From Planctomycetota bacterium (GTDB lineage: Bacteria > Planctomycetota > UBA1135 > GCA-002686595): 64,000 nt of DNA. The stretch spans positions 86,307 to 150,306 of the forward strand of contig JASLMK010000072.1 in assembly GCA_030746555.1 (NCBI GenBank), read 5' to 3'. The notes under the pieces are model-generated. The model saw nothing but the letters and a program-made list of their open reading frames with translations, made no database searches and had not been told where the DNA came from. Below are positions 10,342-19,786 of the stretch, one piece after another (within the stretch, counting starts at the first letter, position 1; each line of letters starts with the position of its first letter). The position numbers and the translations under genes are program-made.

Positions 10342-11138
10342 GCTTCCCCCTCCTCTCCCTCTTCGGCGTCGCCTCCGGCTCCGTGGGTGATCTCGACCAC
10401 CAGCGGCAGGACGATCGAGAAGCTCGTCCCGCGCCCGCGTTCGGAGACGACGGCGATCGTTCCGTCGTGCTCCTCGACGATGCGCCGGACCGTCGCCAGC
10501 CCCAGGCCCGAGCCGTCGCGCTTGGTGGACCAGTAGATGTCGAAGCAGCGCTCCAGGTCCTCCTCGCCCATGCCGACGCCGGTGTCGGTCAGGGTCAGCT
10601 CGGCGAAGTTCCCGCGCCGCTTGAGGCGCACGATCAGCTCCCCGCCCGAGGGCATGGCCTGGCGCGCGTTCACGACCAGGTTCATGAGCGCCTGGCGGAA
10701 CATGCCCGAGTCGAGCATCACCAGGGGCAAGGTGCTCGGAAGCTCGAGGTGGTGGCGGATGTCGAGTTGCTCGTCCTCGGTGGCCGAGAACTCCAGGACC
10801 TCCCGCAGGAGGCCGGGCAGGTCGCAGGGTGAGCGATTGATCACACCGCCGCGCGCGTACCGCAGGAAGTCCTCGACGATGTTCTCGAGGCGGCGAACCT
10901 CTCCGCGCAAGGTATGCAGGCGCTTGAGGCAGCGCTTCTCGCGCGCGCTCGGCTCGGGGCGCCCGGGATCGTTCGAGCGGCCCCACTCCTCCTCCAGGAG
11001 GGCGAGGTTGATCGACATGGTCGAGAGGGGGTTCTTGATCTCGTGGGCCAGCCCCCCCGCCAGGCGCGACAGGAACGCCAGCCGGTCGGGTTCGCCGGGC
11101 GCTCCGCGCCCCTTCTCCGCGCTCTCTTCGGTCTGCAT
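10338..11138 (-). CDS. cytoplasmic sensor histidine kinase, NtrB-like
   Basis: The 266-residue kinase is read from ATG at 11138 (MQTEESAEKG). A farther start would run into the divergent gene at 11207. The phosphoacceptor is His32 in GGLAHEIKNPLS, followed by a HATPase_c domain with the N box (LVNARQAM region), DTGVGMGEED and GSGLGLATV. No membrane helix or PAS/GAF domain is present: only about 27 residues precede the dimerisation helix. The input is therefore either another protein or the DHp domain itself. It is coupled with the NtrC-type regulator through a 4-bp overlap and is its obvious partner. Confidence 0.93.
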
Positions 11139-11206
11139 GGGGACGCCCCCCGCCTTGGGTTGGCGGGGAGCGGCGGATAGGCTAGCAAGCGCCTCGCCGG
11201 CGCCCC

Positions 11207-12313
11207 ATGTCCTCGTCCCCCTCTTCACCGTCCCCGCGCATCACCCACGCCGGTGGCGCCGCGGGCGCGGCGCTGACCGAGCGCGTCGGGACGGCCCTGG
11301 GAGACGGTGCCCTGGTCGTCCTGCCCACCGAGACCGTCTACGGCATCGCGGCCCGCGCTGACAGCGGGCGCGCCCTCGACGCCCTGGCCGCCTTCAAGCA
11401 GCGCCCCGCCGAGCAGGGCTGGACCTGGCACGTGGGCGGAGGGGACGCCCTCGAGCGCTTCGACGCTCCCTCACCCCTCGCCAGGCGGCTGTCCGAGCGC
11501 TTCTGGCCCGGCCCCCTGACCCTGGTGCTGCCCGGCGTGCCCGCCGGCCTGGAGGCCGCCGCCCGCGACGGCTGGACCGGAGTCCGACGCGTCGCCCACC
11601 CCCTGACGGCCGAGGTGCTGGGGTCCCTGCCGTTCCCGGCCGTGATGACGAGCGCCAACGCTCGCGGCGCTCCCCCGGCCACCGACGGCGACTCCGCCGA
11701 GGCCGCGACGCGGGGCGCGGTCGACCTCGTCGTCGACGCGGGTCCGAGCCGCGACGGCGCCGCCTCGAGCGTCCTGCGCCTGGGCCGCGGGCGCTTCGAG
11801 CTGCTCCGCGAAGGAGCCTGCGACCTGGAGAGCCTGCGCCGAGCCGCCGGCCTGCGCATCGCCTTCGCCTGCACCGGGAACACCTGTCGCAGCCCGATGG
11901 CGCTGGGCCTGGGGCGCAGGGCCCTCGCACGGCGGTTGGAGGCCGACGACGAGCGGCTGGCGGAGTTCGGGTTCGAGCTCTCCTCGTTCGGCGTCTTCGC
12001 GGGAGAGGGCTCCCCGGCATCGGGCAACGCGGTCGAGGCCTGCCGCCAGCGTGGGATCGACATCGCCAGACACCGCTCCCGCGGATTGCACGCCGACCAG
12101 CTCGCCGGGCTCGAGCGCGTCTACTGCATGACCCGCGCCCACGTCGACGCGTTGCGCCTCCTGGCCGTCGGATCCGACGGTCCGGCGATCGCGCTCCTCG
12201 ATCCCGACGGCGCCGACGTCCCCGACCCGATCGGCGGTAGCCTGCACGAGTACCAGCGCTGCGCGGAGCACATCCTCGGCTGCATCGCCGAGCGCCTGGA
12301 GGAGTGGGCCTGA
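11207..12313 (+). CDS. Sua5/YrdC threonylcarbamoyl-AMP synthase fused to low-molecular-weight protein tyrosine phosphatase
   Basis: The 368-residue protein joins two enzymes. Residues about 18-205 are a YrdC domain with TETVYGIAARAD, the KQR lysine/arginine pair (64-66) and the SAN motif (149-151). YrdC makes threonylcarbamoyl-AMP for the t6A modification of ANN-decoding tRNAs. Residues 216-368 are a low-molecular-weight phosphatase/arsenate-reductase domain with the P-loop C222-TGNTC-R228-S and the acid loop Asp340-Pro341. In Bacillus the two activities are separate nearby genes (ywlC and ywlE). The phosphatase part could act on phosphotyrosine or phosphoarginine; the sequence does not decide. 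The Sua5-specific C-terminal domain is absent, replaced by the phosphatase. It is divergent from the kinase gene. Confidence 0.9.
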   Translation: MSSSPSSPSPRITHAGGAAGAALTERVGTALGDGALVVLPTETVYGIAARADSGRALDALAAFKQRPAEQGWTWHVGGGDALERFDAPSPLARRLSERFWPGPLTLVLPGVPAGLEAAARDGWTGVRRVAHPLTAEVLGSLPFPAVMTSANARGAPPATDGDSAEAATRGAVDLVVDAGPSRDGAASSVLRLGRGRFELLREGACDLESLRRAAGLRIAFACTGNTCRSPMALGLGRRALARRLEADDERLAEFGFELSSFGVFAGEGSPASGNAVEACRQRGIDIARHRSRGLHADQLAGLERVYCMTRAHVDALRLLAVGSDGPAIALLDPDGADVPDPIGGSLHEYQRCAEHILGCIAERLEEWA

Positions 12314-12332
12314 GCGAGTCGGACGCGCGCGC

Positions 12333-14360
12333 CTAGCGGCCGGCCCCCACGAGGCGCGGCGCGCCGACGGGACGGGCGTGGCGGCCGTGGCCGGAGTCGT
12401 CGGGGAAGTACCCGCGGGCGCGCCGGTCGAGGTGCAGCAGGAGCACCGTGTCTGTGTCGCGTTCGAACACGCGCCGCGGGGTGAAGCGCGCGTCGTAGCG
12501 CGCCGTGCGCGAGAGCCGCACCTCGTCGATGGAGCCGCGGAAGGGATGGACCGGCGCTCCAGCCCCGTCGGTGTCGGCTCCGATCATCAGCGGCAGGTCG
12601 TTGGTCACCAGTCCCCGGGCCTTTGTTTCGCCGGTGAGGGCGCCGTCGACGAAGAACCGCAGGCGCTCGCCGTCGAGGCAGAGGGCGAGGTGGGTCCACG
12701 CATCCTCCGCGGGGGCCGCGCTCGCTCCGGCAACGGCGTATCCCCGCCCGGCGGCCGCACGATGCTCGACGAAGGCCATGCCGCGCGGCAGGTCCTCCCT
12801 GCCGCCCGCGCCGCCGGGGCCGCCCCAGAAGATCCCGTAGCCCGACTGCTCGGTCGTGCACAGCAGGCCCGTGCGCCCGGCGCCGGGCGCGCCCCGGACC
12901 CAGCACTCCAGGGTGAAGCGTTCGAGGGATTCGCCGACCGCCGCGGAGAGGGCGCTCGAGCCGTCGAGCTCGATGGCGCGCCCTGCCCCCGCCGGAGCCG
13001 GCCCGCACAGGCCGGCGAGGGTCGGGAGCCGAGTCGGCAGCCGCCGGGTGGAGCGGAACTGTTGGGTCAGGCCGCTCCCCAGGGTGTAGGTCAAGCGCAC
13101 CTCGGCCTCGCGGTCGGGGCGCCTGGCGGCGAGGAGCGCGGGGTGGTCGGCAGGGGGCGGGCCGGAGAACTCGGAGAGGGGTCGCACCGCCAGGGTGACC
13201 CGCGCCGACTCCCCCGCCCCCAGTTTCCCGCGCGGCGGGCCGCCGTCGGGGCCGCCGACACTCCAAACCTCCGAGGGCGCCGGAGTGACGAGCTCCCAAG
13301 TCACCTCGCGCCCGCTGGGGTTGGTGACCTCCAGCTCCACGGCGGACGCTGGGGCCTCAAACGGCGCGAGGCTCCCGTGGGTGCGCAGCCACCGACCCCG
13401 CACGAGCCTCCCCATCTCGCCCAGCTCCTCGGCGCTCACCATGTCGCCGCCGAACAGGGTGCCGGCCTGCATCACCCCCAGGGTGATGCCCTCGCGCCGG
13501 GCGCGCACGTGGGTCACCGCGTGCATCGAAGACGTCTCCAGGAGCGAACTCGCCGCTCCGCCGGTGCGGCCCAGGACGAGGTAGCGGATGCCGTCTCGCT
13601 CTCCGTAGTCCACCCAGCGGTGGGTGTGACCCGCGAACACGGCCGTGCAGCGTCCGTCGGCGACGAGGACCTCGTGCACCCGCGGCCAGTTGCACCCCTC
13701 GTAGGCGCCGGTCCAGCGCGGGTGGTGCAGGAACACGAACACCTGTTCGGCGTCGGTGGCGGCGAGGTCTCTGCGCAGCCAGTCGAGCTGCTCGGCGCTC
13801 ATGTTCTGGTTCACCGCGGGGTTGCTGAAGGACTGGGCCTCGTCGCTCGACAGGCACACGATGTGCGCCCAGCGGTAGTCGAAGGAGTAGTAGAGCGGCC
13901 CGAAGTGCTGCTTGTAGAGCTCCTTGTGCCCCCCCGGAGGCCGGCCGCGGGCGTAGACGTCGTGGTTGCCCAGCACCGGGTACCACGGCGCGCGCAGGCC
14001 CGCCATCACGCCGCGGTACTCGCGCATCTCCTCCAGCCACTGCGGCGCGTCGTTGTAGCCCTGGATCATGTCGCCGACGGTCATGACGAAGTCGGGGTCG
14101 AGGCGGTTCGCCATGCGCACGCCCTCCTCGAGCACACGCACGCCCTCGGGCGGCCCGCCCGTGCGGTCGCCGAACACGACGAAGCTGAACCCCTCACGCT
14201 CGCCCGGGGCCCGCAGCTCGACGCCGCTGTCGGTCCCCGCGTTCACCGGCGCTCCGTCGCCGTCCCCCGGCGCCGATCCGCCCACGACCCAGGCGCAGAA
14301 CACGAGCGCAGCGACTGAGGACAACGAACGACGCTGCAGCGGGATCGTCACGGTCGGCAT
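12333..14360 (-). CDS. secreted calcineurin-like metallophosphoesterase with C-terminal LamG domain
   Basis: This 675-residue exported protein has a signal peptide (SSVAALVFCAWVVGGS). Next comes a purple-acid-phosphatase-type domain with metal motifs in order: VVFGDRTGG, VGDMIQG, LGNHD, FLHHPRW and FAGHTH. Residues about 470-650 form a LamG/concanavalin-like domain (FTLECWVRG, WTHLALCLDG, GSIDEVRLSRTARY). Such LamG pieces bind glycans or display the enzyme at the surface. Combined metallophosphoesterase-LamG proteins are common in planctomycete-like genomes. The substrate (phosphate ester or nucleotide) is unknown. It converges on the Sua5 fusion gene with only 19 bp between them. Confidence 0.9.
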   Translation of the reverse strand: MPTVTIPLQRRSLSSVAALVFCAWVVGGSAPGDGDGAPVNAGTDSGVELRAPGEREGFSFVVFGDRTGGPPEGVRVLEEGVRMANRLDPDFVMTVGDMIQGYNDAPQWLEEMREYRGVMAGLRAPWYPVLGNHDVYARGRPPGGHKELYKQHFGPLYYSFDYRWAHIVCLSSDEAQSFSNPAVNQNMSAEQLDWLRRDLAATDAEQVFVFLHHPRWTGAYEGCNWPRVHEVLVADGRCTAVFAGHTHRWVDYGERDGIRYLVLGRTGGAASSLLETSSMHAVTHVRARREGITLGVMQAGTLFGGDMVSAEELGEMGRLVRGRWLRTHGSLAPFEAPASAVELEVTNPSGREVTWELVTPAPSEVWSVGGPDGGPPRGKLGAGESARVTLAVRPLSEFSGPPPADHPALLAARRPDREAEVRLTYTLGSGLTQQFRSTRRLPTRLPTLAGLCGPAPAGAGRAIELDGSSALSAAVGESLERFTLECWVRGAPGAGRTGLLCTTEQSGYGIFWGGPGGAGGREDLPRGMAFVEHRAAAGRGYAVAGASAAPAEDAWTHLALCLDGERLRFFVDGALTGETKARGLVTNDLPLMIGADTDGAGAPVHPFRGSIDEVRLSRTARYDARFTPRRVFERDTDTVLLLHLDRRARGYFPDDSGHGRHARPVGAPRLVGAGR

Positions 14361-14462
14361 GAGGATCAGGATAGCGCTCCCGGCACCCGTTGCACGTCAA
14401 TGCCATCCTCGGGAGGCGCCCCCGCCCCGCGCCTGGAAACGTGCCCAGTTGGAGCGTGTAGG

Positions 14463-14841
14463 TCAGGCCCGCGCTCGTGGGCCAGGAGATTGCGGACTCC
14501 AGACTGCAGGCATCGTCGTCGCATCGAACACCTAGACTGAGCCCACCTGTGCAGAGAAACCGATGCTGTTTGCTACAGCAACGCGTCCCTCGCCTATGTC
14601 GACACTGACTCCGAACATGTCGCCATCCACCCCGTCGGACGCGGAGAGCGTCAGGAGCTCCGCCCCCGAAGCGAGGTCGAAGAGGTGAGTGGTCCCCGGG
14701 CCCCCAGGGCTGTACAGCCCGCCAAACTCAGGAGCGGCGAACACCTCGAACAACTGACTCTGGGCAGAGGCGCTAGCTGACAACGAGACAACGAGACAAC
14801 GAGACGAGGGCTGCCAGGACTGAGGTGGTTCCAGGGTTCAT
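14463..14841 (-). pseudogene. decayed FG-GAP repeat secreted protein gene
   Basis: An ATG at 14841 opens MNPGTTSVLAALVSLS, the start of a signal peptide. It then runs through three copies of an 8-base repeat and hits a stop. In the frame that continues past the repeat, the sequence encodes SASASAQSQLFEVFAAPEFG and an FG-GAP motif (GDMFGVSVDIGEGRVAVANS). With only one copy of the repeat the signal peptide and this frame would join perfectly. A second lesion follows: the family motif GSVYVFDATT appears as GSV-stop-VFDATT (TAG at 14532-14534), and reading ends at 14463. So the gene has a frameshift, a nonsense codon and a lost C-terminus. A short independent reading of about 83 residues remains between 14532 and 14783. 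Base composition is less GC-rich than its neighbours. Confidence 0.8.
14782..14805. repeat. 8-bp tandem repeat, three copies
   Basis: The unit AACGAGAC (top strand) occurs three times without change at 14782, 14790 and 14798. It lies inside the signal-peptide region of the decayed FG-GAP gene. One or four copies would restore the reading frame there; two or three do not. Confidence 0.9.
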
Positions 14842-14884
14842 GGGCCTTCTCCAGGGTCGCTCGATGAGCGAGGCAATAGGGATC

Positions 14885-17527
14885 TCACGGTCCGATTGGG
14901 GGGTGCCACCCTAACTGAGCTGCCCGATACCCGATAGGTGTGCGCGCCAGGTCGGGGCACAGCTCCAACGCCCTGGCTTGGGCCTCGGCCGCGGCAGCAC
15001 TGCCGAGGCGCTCGAGGGCGACGGCGAGGTAGAGGTGGGCGTCGGCGCGCTCGGGTCGCAGCTCGGCCGCCGCGACCAGCTCCTCCACCGCGGCGCCGGC
15101 CGCGGCGGGCGAGGGATCCCGCAGGAGGGCGACGCCCGCCCGCAGGGCGTGCAGGAAGCGCCGCTCCCCGACCAGGCGCCCCAGCCCGACGGCCTCGGGG
15201 TCGAGCTCGCGGGCGCGGGAGAGCTCGGTCGCCACGTCCCGCAGGACGGCGGGCGGCGGGTCGATGCCGCGGGCGGCGGCCTCTTCGGCGGCGTGGGCCT
15301 CGCGGGCCCGGCGCCGGGCCCGCGCGCCGGCGACGCGCGCCGCCTCCTCCACCGACAGCACGCTCGCCCACGCATCGGGCAACCCGACGTCCACGGAGCG
15401 CAGGCGCGCGAGGTTGCGCGGCAGGTCGCCCAGCAGCACCGCGCCCCTCCGACGCGGCCGGTAGACCACCCAGGGATCGGCGTCGCGCAGGGGGCGCGCG
15501 CTCGCCGGCCAGGCGGCGAGCTCCCCCACGAAGTGCGCCGCGACCCCGCCGGGGCCGTCGAGCCCCAGGCGCTTTAGCGCGGCCCCCAGGCGCGGGTCGT
15601 CCGTGCCCCGGGCGACGCCCTCGAGCAGGGGACGGCGCTCGCCGCCCACCAGGATCACCTGGGTGCCGAACAGCCAGGCGGCCGACCAGGGGAAGCTGGC
15701 CCCGAAGGCGTCGAGCAGGGCGTCGAAGGTCCTCGGCTCCACCGCGTGCGGCGGAACCCACTGGCACAGCAGTCCGCCGGGAGCGAGGGCGCGGCGCGCG
15801 GTGCGGTAGAACTCCCGCGTGTAGAGGTGGACGCCGAAGGGCGAATCCGGCAGCAGGGGTTCCATCGTGACCACGTCGAACACTCCGCGCCGCTCGTCGA
15901 GGGTGCGGCGGCCGTCGCCGAGGACGACGCGTACCCGCGGGTCGCCCAGCACGCCGCCGTTGACCTCCTCGAACCAGGGCGCCAGATCGCGCACGGCCCC
16001 CGACAGCTCGAGCACGTCGAGTTGCCCGACCCGCCCGTGGAGCGCGACCGCTCCGGCGCTCGTCCCCGTCCCCAGGGCCAGGACGGCGACGCGCTCGGGA
16101 GCGGGGTGCAGGAGCAACGGCAGGTGGCCGAGCGCCCGCATGTAGAGGTAGTCGCGCCCGCTCCCCGCCGCCCGGAAGCCGTCGGTCAACAGGGTCCGCT
16201 CGCCGGACAGGCCGTCGTCGACGACGGCGACGGCGAAGTGCTCGTCCTCCTCGAAAGCGAGCACCGCCAGCGCCGGATCCGAGAGGGCCGGCGAGGCCAG
16301 GGCGGGCTCGTCCAGGGCGAACAGGGCCGCTCCGCCCAAGCCCAGTCCGCAGGCCGCCGCGGCGCCCGCCGCCAAGGGGCGGCGGCGCCCCCAGCCCAGG
16401 GCGGCCGCGCCGCCGAGGAGGCTCCAGGCCCCCAGGGTCCCGCCCAGACCGAGGGCGGGCACGGCCAACAGATGGCTCGCGGGCACGCCGACGAGGGCGC
16501 CCAGCGCCTCCCAGCTCAAGAGCGCCGAGAGGCGCGGGGCGCTCGCTCCGCGCACCTCGCGGTGCAGGACGGGCACGGCCGCGCCGAAGGGCACCAGGGC
16601 GGGGCCCACGAGCGCCAGGGCCGCGGCGATCCCCTCCAGTTCCCCGGGAAGGCCGACCCGCGGGGCGATCCAGATCCACGCCGGAGCCACGGCGCAGGCT
16701 CCCACCAGGGTCGGCACGGCCGCCGAGCCGCGCGGACACGCCAGCGGCACGAGAGCCGCCCCCAGGGCCAAGGCCAACAACGAGGCGCACAAGACCGAAG
16801 TCAGGGCGACCTGCATGCCGCCCAGCCACAGGACCCCCAGGCGCAGGCCGATCCACTCCAGGCTCCCCAACCAACCGGTCAACAGGGCCAGGAGAGCCCC
16901 GGCCACGAGGGGGCCGAGGGAGCCGCCGGCGTCCCCTTCGGAAGCTCCCGCCCCCGCCCTCGCCCCGCCCAGGCCTCTCGCGCCGATCACGGCCGCCGCC
17001 AGGGCCGCGACCCCGCCCACCGCCGCCGCCAGCGTTCGGCCATGGGCCGCGGGCAGGTCGTGGCCGAGGAGCTGGGAGCCGACCACGGCGCCGGCGAGAC
17101 CGGCGGTGACCAGCCCCCCCACGCCAAGTCGCGCGCCGCCGCGCCAGCCGCGGGCCAGGAGCGGGAGGAACAGGCCCTGGGGCAGGCCGACCGCCGCTAC
17201 GCAGGCGACCGCCACCGCCAGGGCGGCCGCTTGCGGCCAGGCCTTCTCTCCCGCGTGCACGAGGAGCGCCGGCGCGGCGAGGGAGCTCGCCGCCACCACC
17301 GCGCCGGCCAGGAGGAGGGCGCGCCCGGCGCGCGGACCGACCCGGCCGGCGAGCCGGGCGCCGAGGGCCCAGGAGGCGATGAAGACGGCGACGCCCAGGG
17401 CTCCGGCGCGGCCCTGGCCGACCGCGGGCCCGCACAGGGAGACGAGCAGCACCTCCAGTCCCAAGCCCGCACCGCCCGAGAGCGCCGCGGCCAGGACCAG
17501 GGCGGCGCTAGCGGACCTCGAGCTCAC
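14885..17527 (-). CDS. membrane-embedded spermidine synthase-like protein with TPR tail
   Basis: This 880-residue protein has about 12 membrane helices in residues 1-400. Next is a Rossmann methyltransferase-like domain of the spermidine synthase superfamily (about 410-640: LTDGFRAAGSGRDYLYMR, nucleotide loop LALGTGTSAGAVALHG, acidic VLELSGAV, and GVFDVVTMEPLLPDSPFG). A C-terminal helical region with TPR character (ERADAHLYLAVALERLGS) ends it. Such fused proteins are widespread, but their product is not established, and few residues of true polyamine synthases are visible. The ATG at 17527 lies 20 bp inside the preceding EIIA gene, so the two are probably cotranscribed. Confidence 0.85.
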   Translation of the reverse strand: MSSRSASAALVLAAALSGGAGLGLEVLLVSLCGPAVGQGRAGALGVAVFIASWALGARLAGRVGPRAGRALLLAGAVVAASSLAAPALLVHAGEKAWPQAAALAVAVACVAAVGLPQGLFLPLLARGWRGGARLGVGGLVTAGLAGAVVGSQLLGHDLPAAHGRTLAAAVGGVAALAAAVIGARGLGGARAGAGASEGDAGGSLGPLVAGALLALLTGWLGSLEWIGLRLGVLWLGGMQVALTSVLCASLLALALGAALVPLACPRGSAAVPTLVGACAVAPAWIWIAPRVGLPGELEGIAAALALVGPALVPFGAAVPVLHREVRGASAPRLSALLSWEALGALVGVPASHLLAVPALGLGGTLGAWSLLGGAAALGWGRRRPLAAGAAAACGLGLGGAALFALDEPALASPALSDPALAVLAFEEDEHFAVAVVDDGLSGERTLLTDGFRAAGSGRDYLYMRALGHLPLLLHPAPERVAVLALGTGTSAGAVALHGRVGQLDVLELSGAVRDLAPWFEEVNGGVLGDPRVRVVLGDGRRTLDERRGVFDVVTMEPLLPDSPFGVHLYTREFYRTARRALAPGGLLCQWVPPHAVEPRTFDALLDAFGASFPWSAAWLFGTQVILVGGERRPLLEGVARGTDDPRLGAALKRLGLDGPGGVAAHFVGELAAWPASARPLRDADPWVVYRPRRRGAVLLGDLPRNLARLRSVDVGLPDAWASVLSVEEAARVAGARARRRAREAHAAEEAAARGIDPPPAVLRDVATELSRARELDPEAVGLGRLVGERRFLHALRAGVALLRDPSPAAAGAAVEELVAAAELRPERADAHLYLAVALERLGSAAAAEAQARALELCPDLARTPIGYRAAQLGWHPPIGP

Positions 17528-17984
17528 CCTCGCGCAGCGCCGACCAGGCCTCGCCGTCGGTCGTCGCCCCGAGCAGGCCCTCGCGCACCGAGTCCTGACC
17601 GAGGACGCGCGCGACGTCCGCCAGGGTCCGGATGTGCAGGAGCTTCTGGGCGCGCGGGATGACGAGCAGCACGACCAGCCGGGCCGGGCGGCCGTCGATG
17701 CTCTCGAAGGGCAGGCCGTCCTCGCGACGCACCACGCCCATGGCCGCCGCCACCGTCTCGATCCCGTCCACGGCGGCGTGCGGGATGGCGATGCCGTGCT
17801 CCATGCCCGTGGACATCGAGCGCTCGCGGTGGATCACGGCCTCGCGCACCTCCTCCACGCACTCCGCCGGCAGGCGGCCGGAGGAGGCGAGGTGGTCGAC
17901 CAGTCGGCTGATCGAGTCCCACTTGTCTGCGGGATCGAAGTCGACGACCAGGTCCGTGGCGGCGAAGAGCTCAGTCAGGCGCAT
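17508..17984 (-). CDS. PTS EIIA component, fructose/nitrogen (EIIA-2) type
   Basis: The 158-residue protein matches the EIIA-Fru/Ntr domain, with the phosphorylated histidine His69 in GIAIPHA and the family patches SMSTGMEHG and LVVLLVIPRAQKLLHI. It normally takes phosphate from HPr. No EIIB, EIIC, HPr or EI gene is nearby, so a regulatory (PtsN-like) role is more likely than sugar uptake. In other bacteria PtsN-type proteins control potassium transport. Here the gene lies directly after the monovalent-cation antiporter operon on the same strand (62-bp gap), which makes a link to ion homeostasis plausible but unproven. Confidence 0.88.
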   Translation of the reverse strand: MRLTELFAATDLVVDFDPADKWDSISRLVDHLASSGRLPAECVEEVREAVIHRERSMSTGMEHGIAIPHAAVDGIETVAAAMGVVRREDGLPFESIDGRPARLVVLLVIPRAQKLLHIRTLADVARVLGQDSVREGLLGATTDGEAWSALREGELEVR

Positions 17985-18046
17985 GTGGGCGGAGTGTACC
18001 GCCGGAGGCCGTCTACTCGCAATCGCCCGCCGGGCGGCGGAGGGGG

Positions 18047-19786
18047 TCAGCGGGTGAAGGCCAGCAGCAGGTACCCGAACAGGCACAGGATGGCCCAGAA
18101 CGCGATCCCGCCGGTCGCCCAGGTCCGCGCGAGGAGGCCGCGCGGCCCGTGCAGGTGGTGGACGGTCCTCAGGGCGACAGACAGCCAGCGGCCCGCGACG
18201 CCCGTGAGCGCAAAGCGCAGCTTCGCCGCCACCCCGCCGACGGCGCCCCCGAGCCGGGGAAGGCCGCGCCGGTAGACCCAATCGCTGTCGAGGTTGACCG
18301 AGGGGACCTCGGGCGGATACAGGCGCGTGCGCATCAGGACGCCGAAGGCCAGGGCGGCGAAGAGCAGCAACTGCAGCTGGGTCAGGCAGTGTCCGAGGTC
18401 GGCGTAGGGCTGGTAGTCCACTTCGAACGGCAGCAGGGCGTACAGCGGCGCGGGGTAGCAGCCGATGGCGACGCACAGCACCGCCGCGATGCCCATGGCG
18501 AGCAGCATGTGGGCCGGCGCCTCCTTGCAGCGGATGCCGCTGTCGTGTCCGAAGAAGGAGAAGAAGGGGATCTTGATGCCCGAGTGCTCCATCACGCCGG
18601 CCGAGGCCGCCAGGAGCCCGAGCCAGACCCAGACGAGGTGCTCGTGGGCGACGGCGGAGAGGGTCAGGGACTTGGCCACGAAGCCGCTGAACAAGGGGAA
18701 GGCCGAGATCGACATGGCCCCGACGACGCAGCAGACCGCGGTCAGGGGCATCGAGCGGTACAGGCCGCCCAGCTCGGAGGCCTTGCTGGTCCCGGTGCGG
18801 TAGAGCACCGCCCCCATCGACATGAACAACAGCCCCTTGTAGATGATGTGCACGAAGGCGTGGGCCACGGCGCCGTTGAGGGCCAACTCGGTGCCGACGC
18901 CGACCCCGACCACCATGAACCCGAGCTGGTTGTTGAGGCTGTAGGCCAGGACCTTGCGCAGGTCGTTCTCGATCACCGCGAAGAAGATCGGGAAGAGGGT
19001 CATCACGACCCCGATCCAGATCAGGGCGTCGGTCCCCGGGAAGCCGCGCACCAGGGTGTAGACGGCCAGCTTGGTCGTGAAGGCGCTCAGGAAGACCGTG
19101 CCGGTCACGGTCGCCTTCGGGTAGGCGTCCTGCAGCCAGTTGTGCAGCAGGGGGAAGGCGCACTTGATGCCGAAGGCCGCCAGGATCAGGAGCACGCCGG
19201 GCCCGGCCGTGGCCAGGCTCCCGTCCTCGCCGATCAGGCGCGTGAAAGCGACCGAGCCGGTCGCCCGGTAGTGCAGGACGACGCCCGCCAACAACAGCAC
19301 GCCCGAGCCGACCTGGATCACGAGGTAGCGCAGGCCGGCGCGGGTCGCGCGCTCGCTGCGGCTGGCCCAGATCAGGAACACAGAGCTGATCGCGGTCAGC
19401 TCCCAGTAGACGAACAGGGTGACCAGGTCGCCGGCGAAGACCGCGCCCACGGCGCTGCCCACGTAGACCATGGCCGAGACGTGCTGGGTCGCGTCGCGCA
19501 CGTGCAGGGCGTAGAGCGCGGAGAGGCAGGCGGCGATGTGGAAGACGATGCCGAAGACCAGGCTCAAGCGATCGACGCGCACGGGGGTCAGGCTCACCCC
19601 GAGCACCTCCAAGGTCGCCGTCGTTCCCTCGCCGAAGAGCGAGAGGTGGGCGAAGCTCGCCAGGGGCAGCACCAGGGTCAGCGCCGCCTGCGCGCGCCCG
19701 CGCAACAGCGGCAGGACCAGGGCCCCCAGGATCAGGATCAGCCCGGGGGGCAGGTTCGCCAGGGCGTCGGCGAGGCTACCGGTCAT
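18047..19786 (-). CDS. Mrp/NuoM-type proton-conducting antiporter subunit (third large subunit)
   Basis: This 579-residue polytopic protein belongs to the NuoL/M/N-MrpA/D superfamily. Key membrane residues are present: the acidic ELTAISS helix, the lysine in FGIKCAFPLLHNWLQDAYPKA and the HAFVHIIYKGLLFM helix with its histidine and lysine. It is longer than MrpD (about 500 residues) owing to a C-terminal extension with two or three extra helices. It is the last gene of the Mrp operon, overlapping the small protein gene by 11 bp. It would add a third ion-translocating channel to the complex. Confidence 0.88.
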   Translation of the reverse strand: MTGSLADALANLPPGLILILGALVLPLLRGRAQAALTLVLPLASFAHLSLFGEGTTATLEVLGVSLTPVRVDRLSLVFGIVFHIAACLSALYALHVRDATQHVSAMVYVGSAVGAVFAGDLVTLFVYWELTAISSVFLIWASRSERATRAGLRYLVIQVGSGVLLLAGVVLHYRATGSVAFTRLIGEDGSLATAGPGVLLILAAFGIKCAFPLLHNWLQDAYPKATVTGTVFLSAFTTKLAVYTLVRGFPGTDALIWIGVVMTLFPIFFAVIENDLRKVLAYSLNNQLGFMVVGVGVGTELALNGAVAHAFVHIIYKGLLFMSMGAVLYRTGTSKASELGGLYRSMPLTAVCCVVGAMSISAFPLFSGFVAKSLTLSAVAHEHLVWVWLGLLAASAGVMEHSGIKIPFFSFFGHDSGIRCKEAPAHMLLAMGIAAVLCVAIGCYPAPLYALLPFEVDYQPYADLGHCLTQLQLLLFAALAFGVLMRTRLYPPEVPSVNLDSDWVYRRGLPRLGGAVGGVAAKLRFALTGVAGRWLSVALRTVHHLHGPRGLLARTWATGGIAFWAILCLFGYLLLAFTR

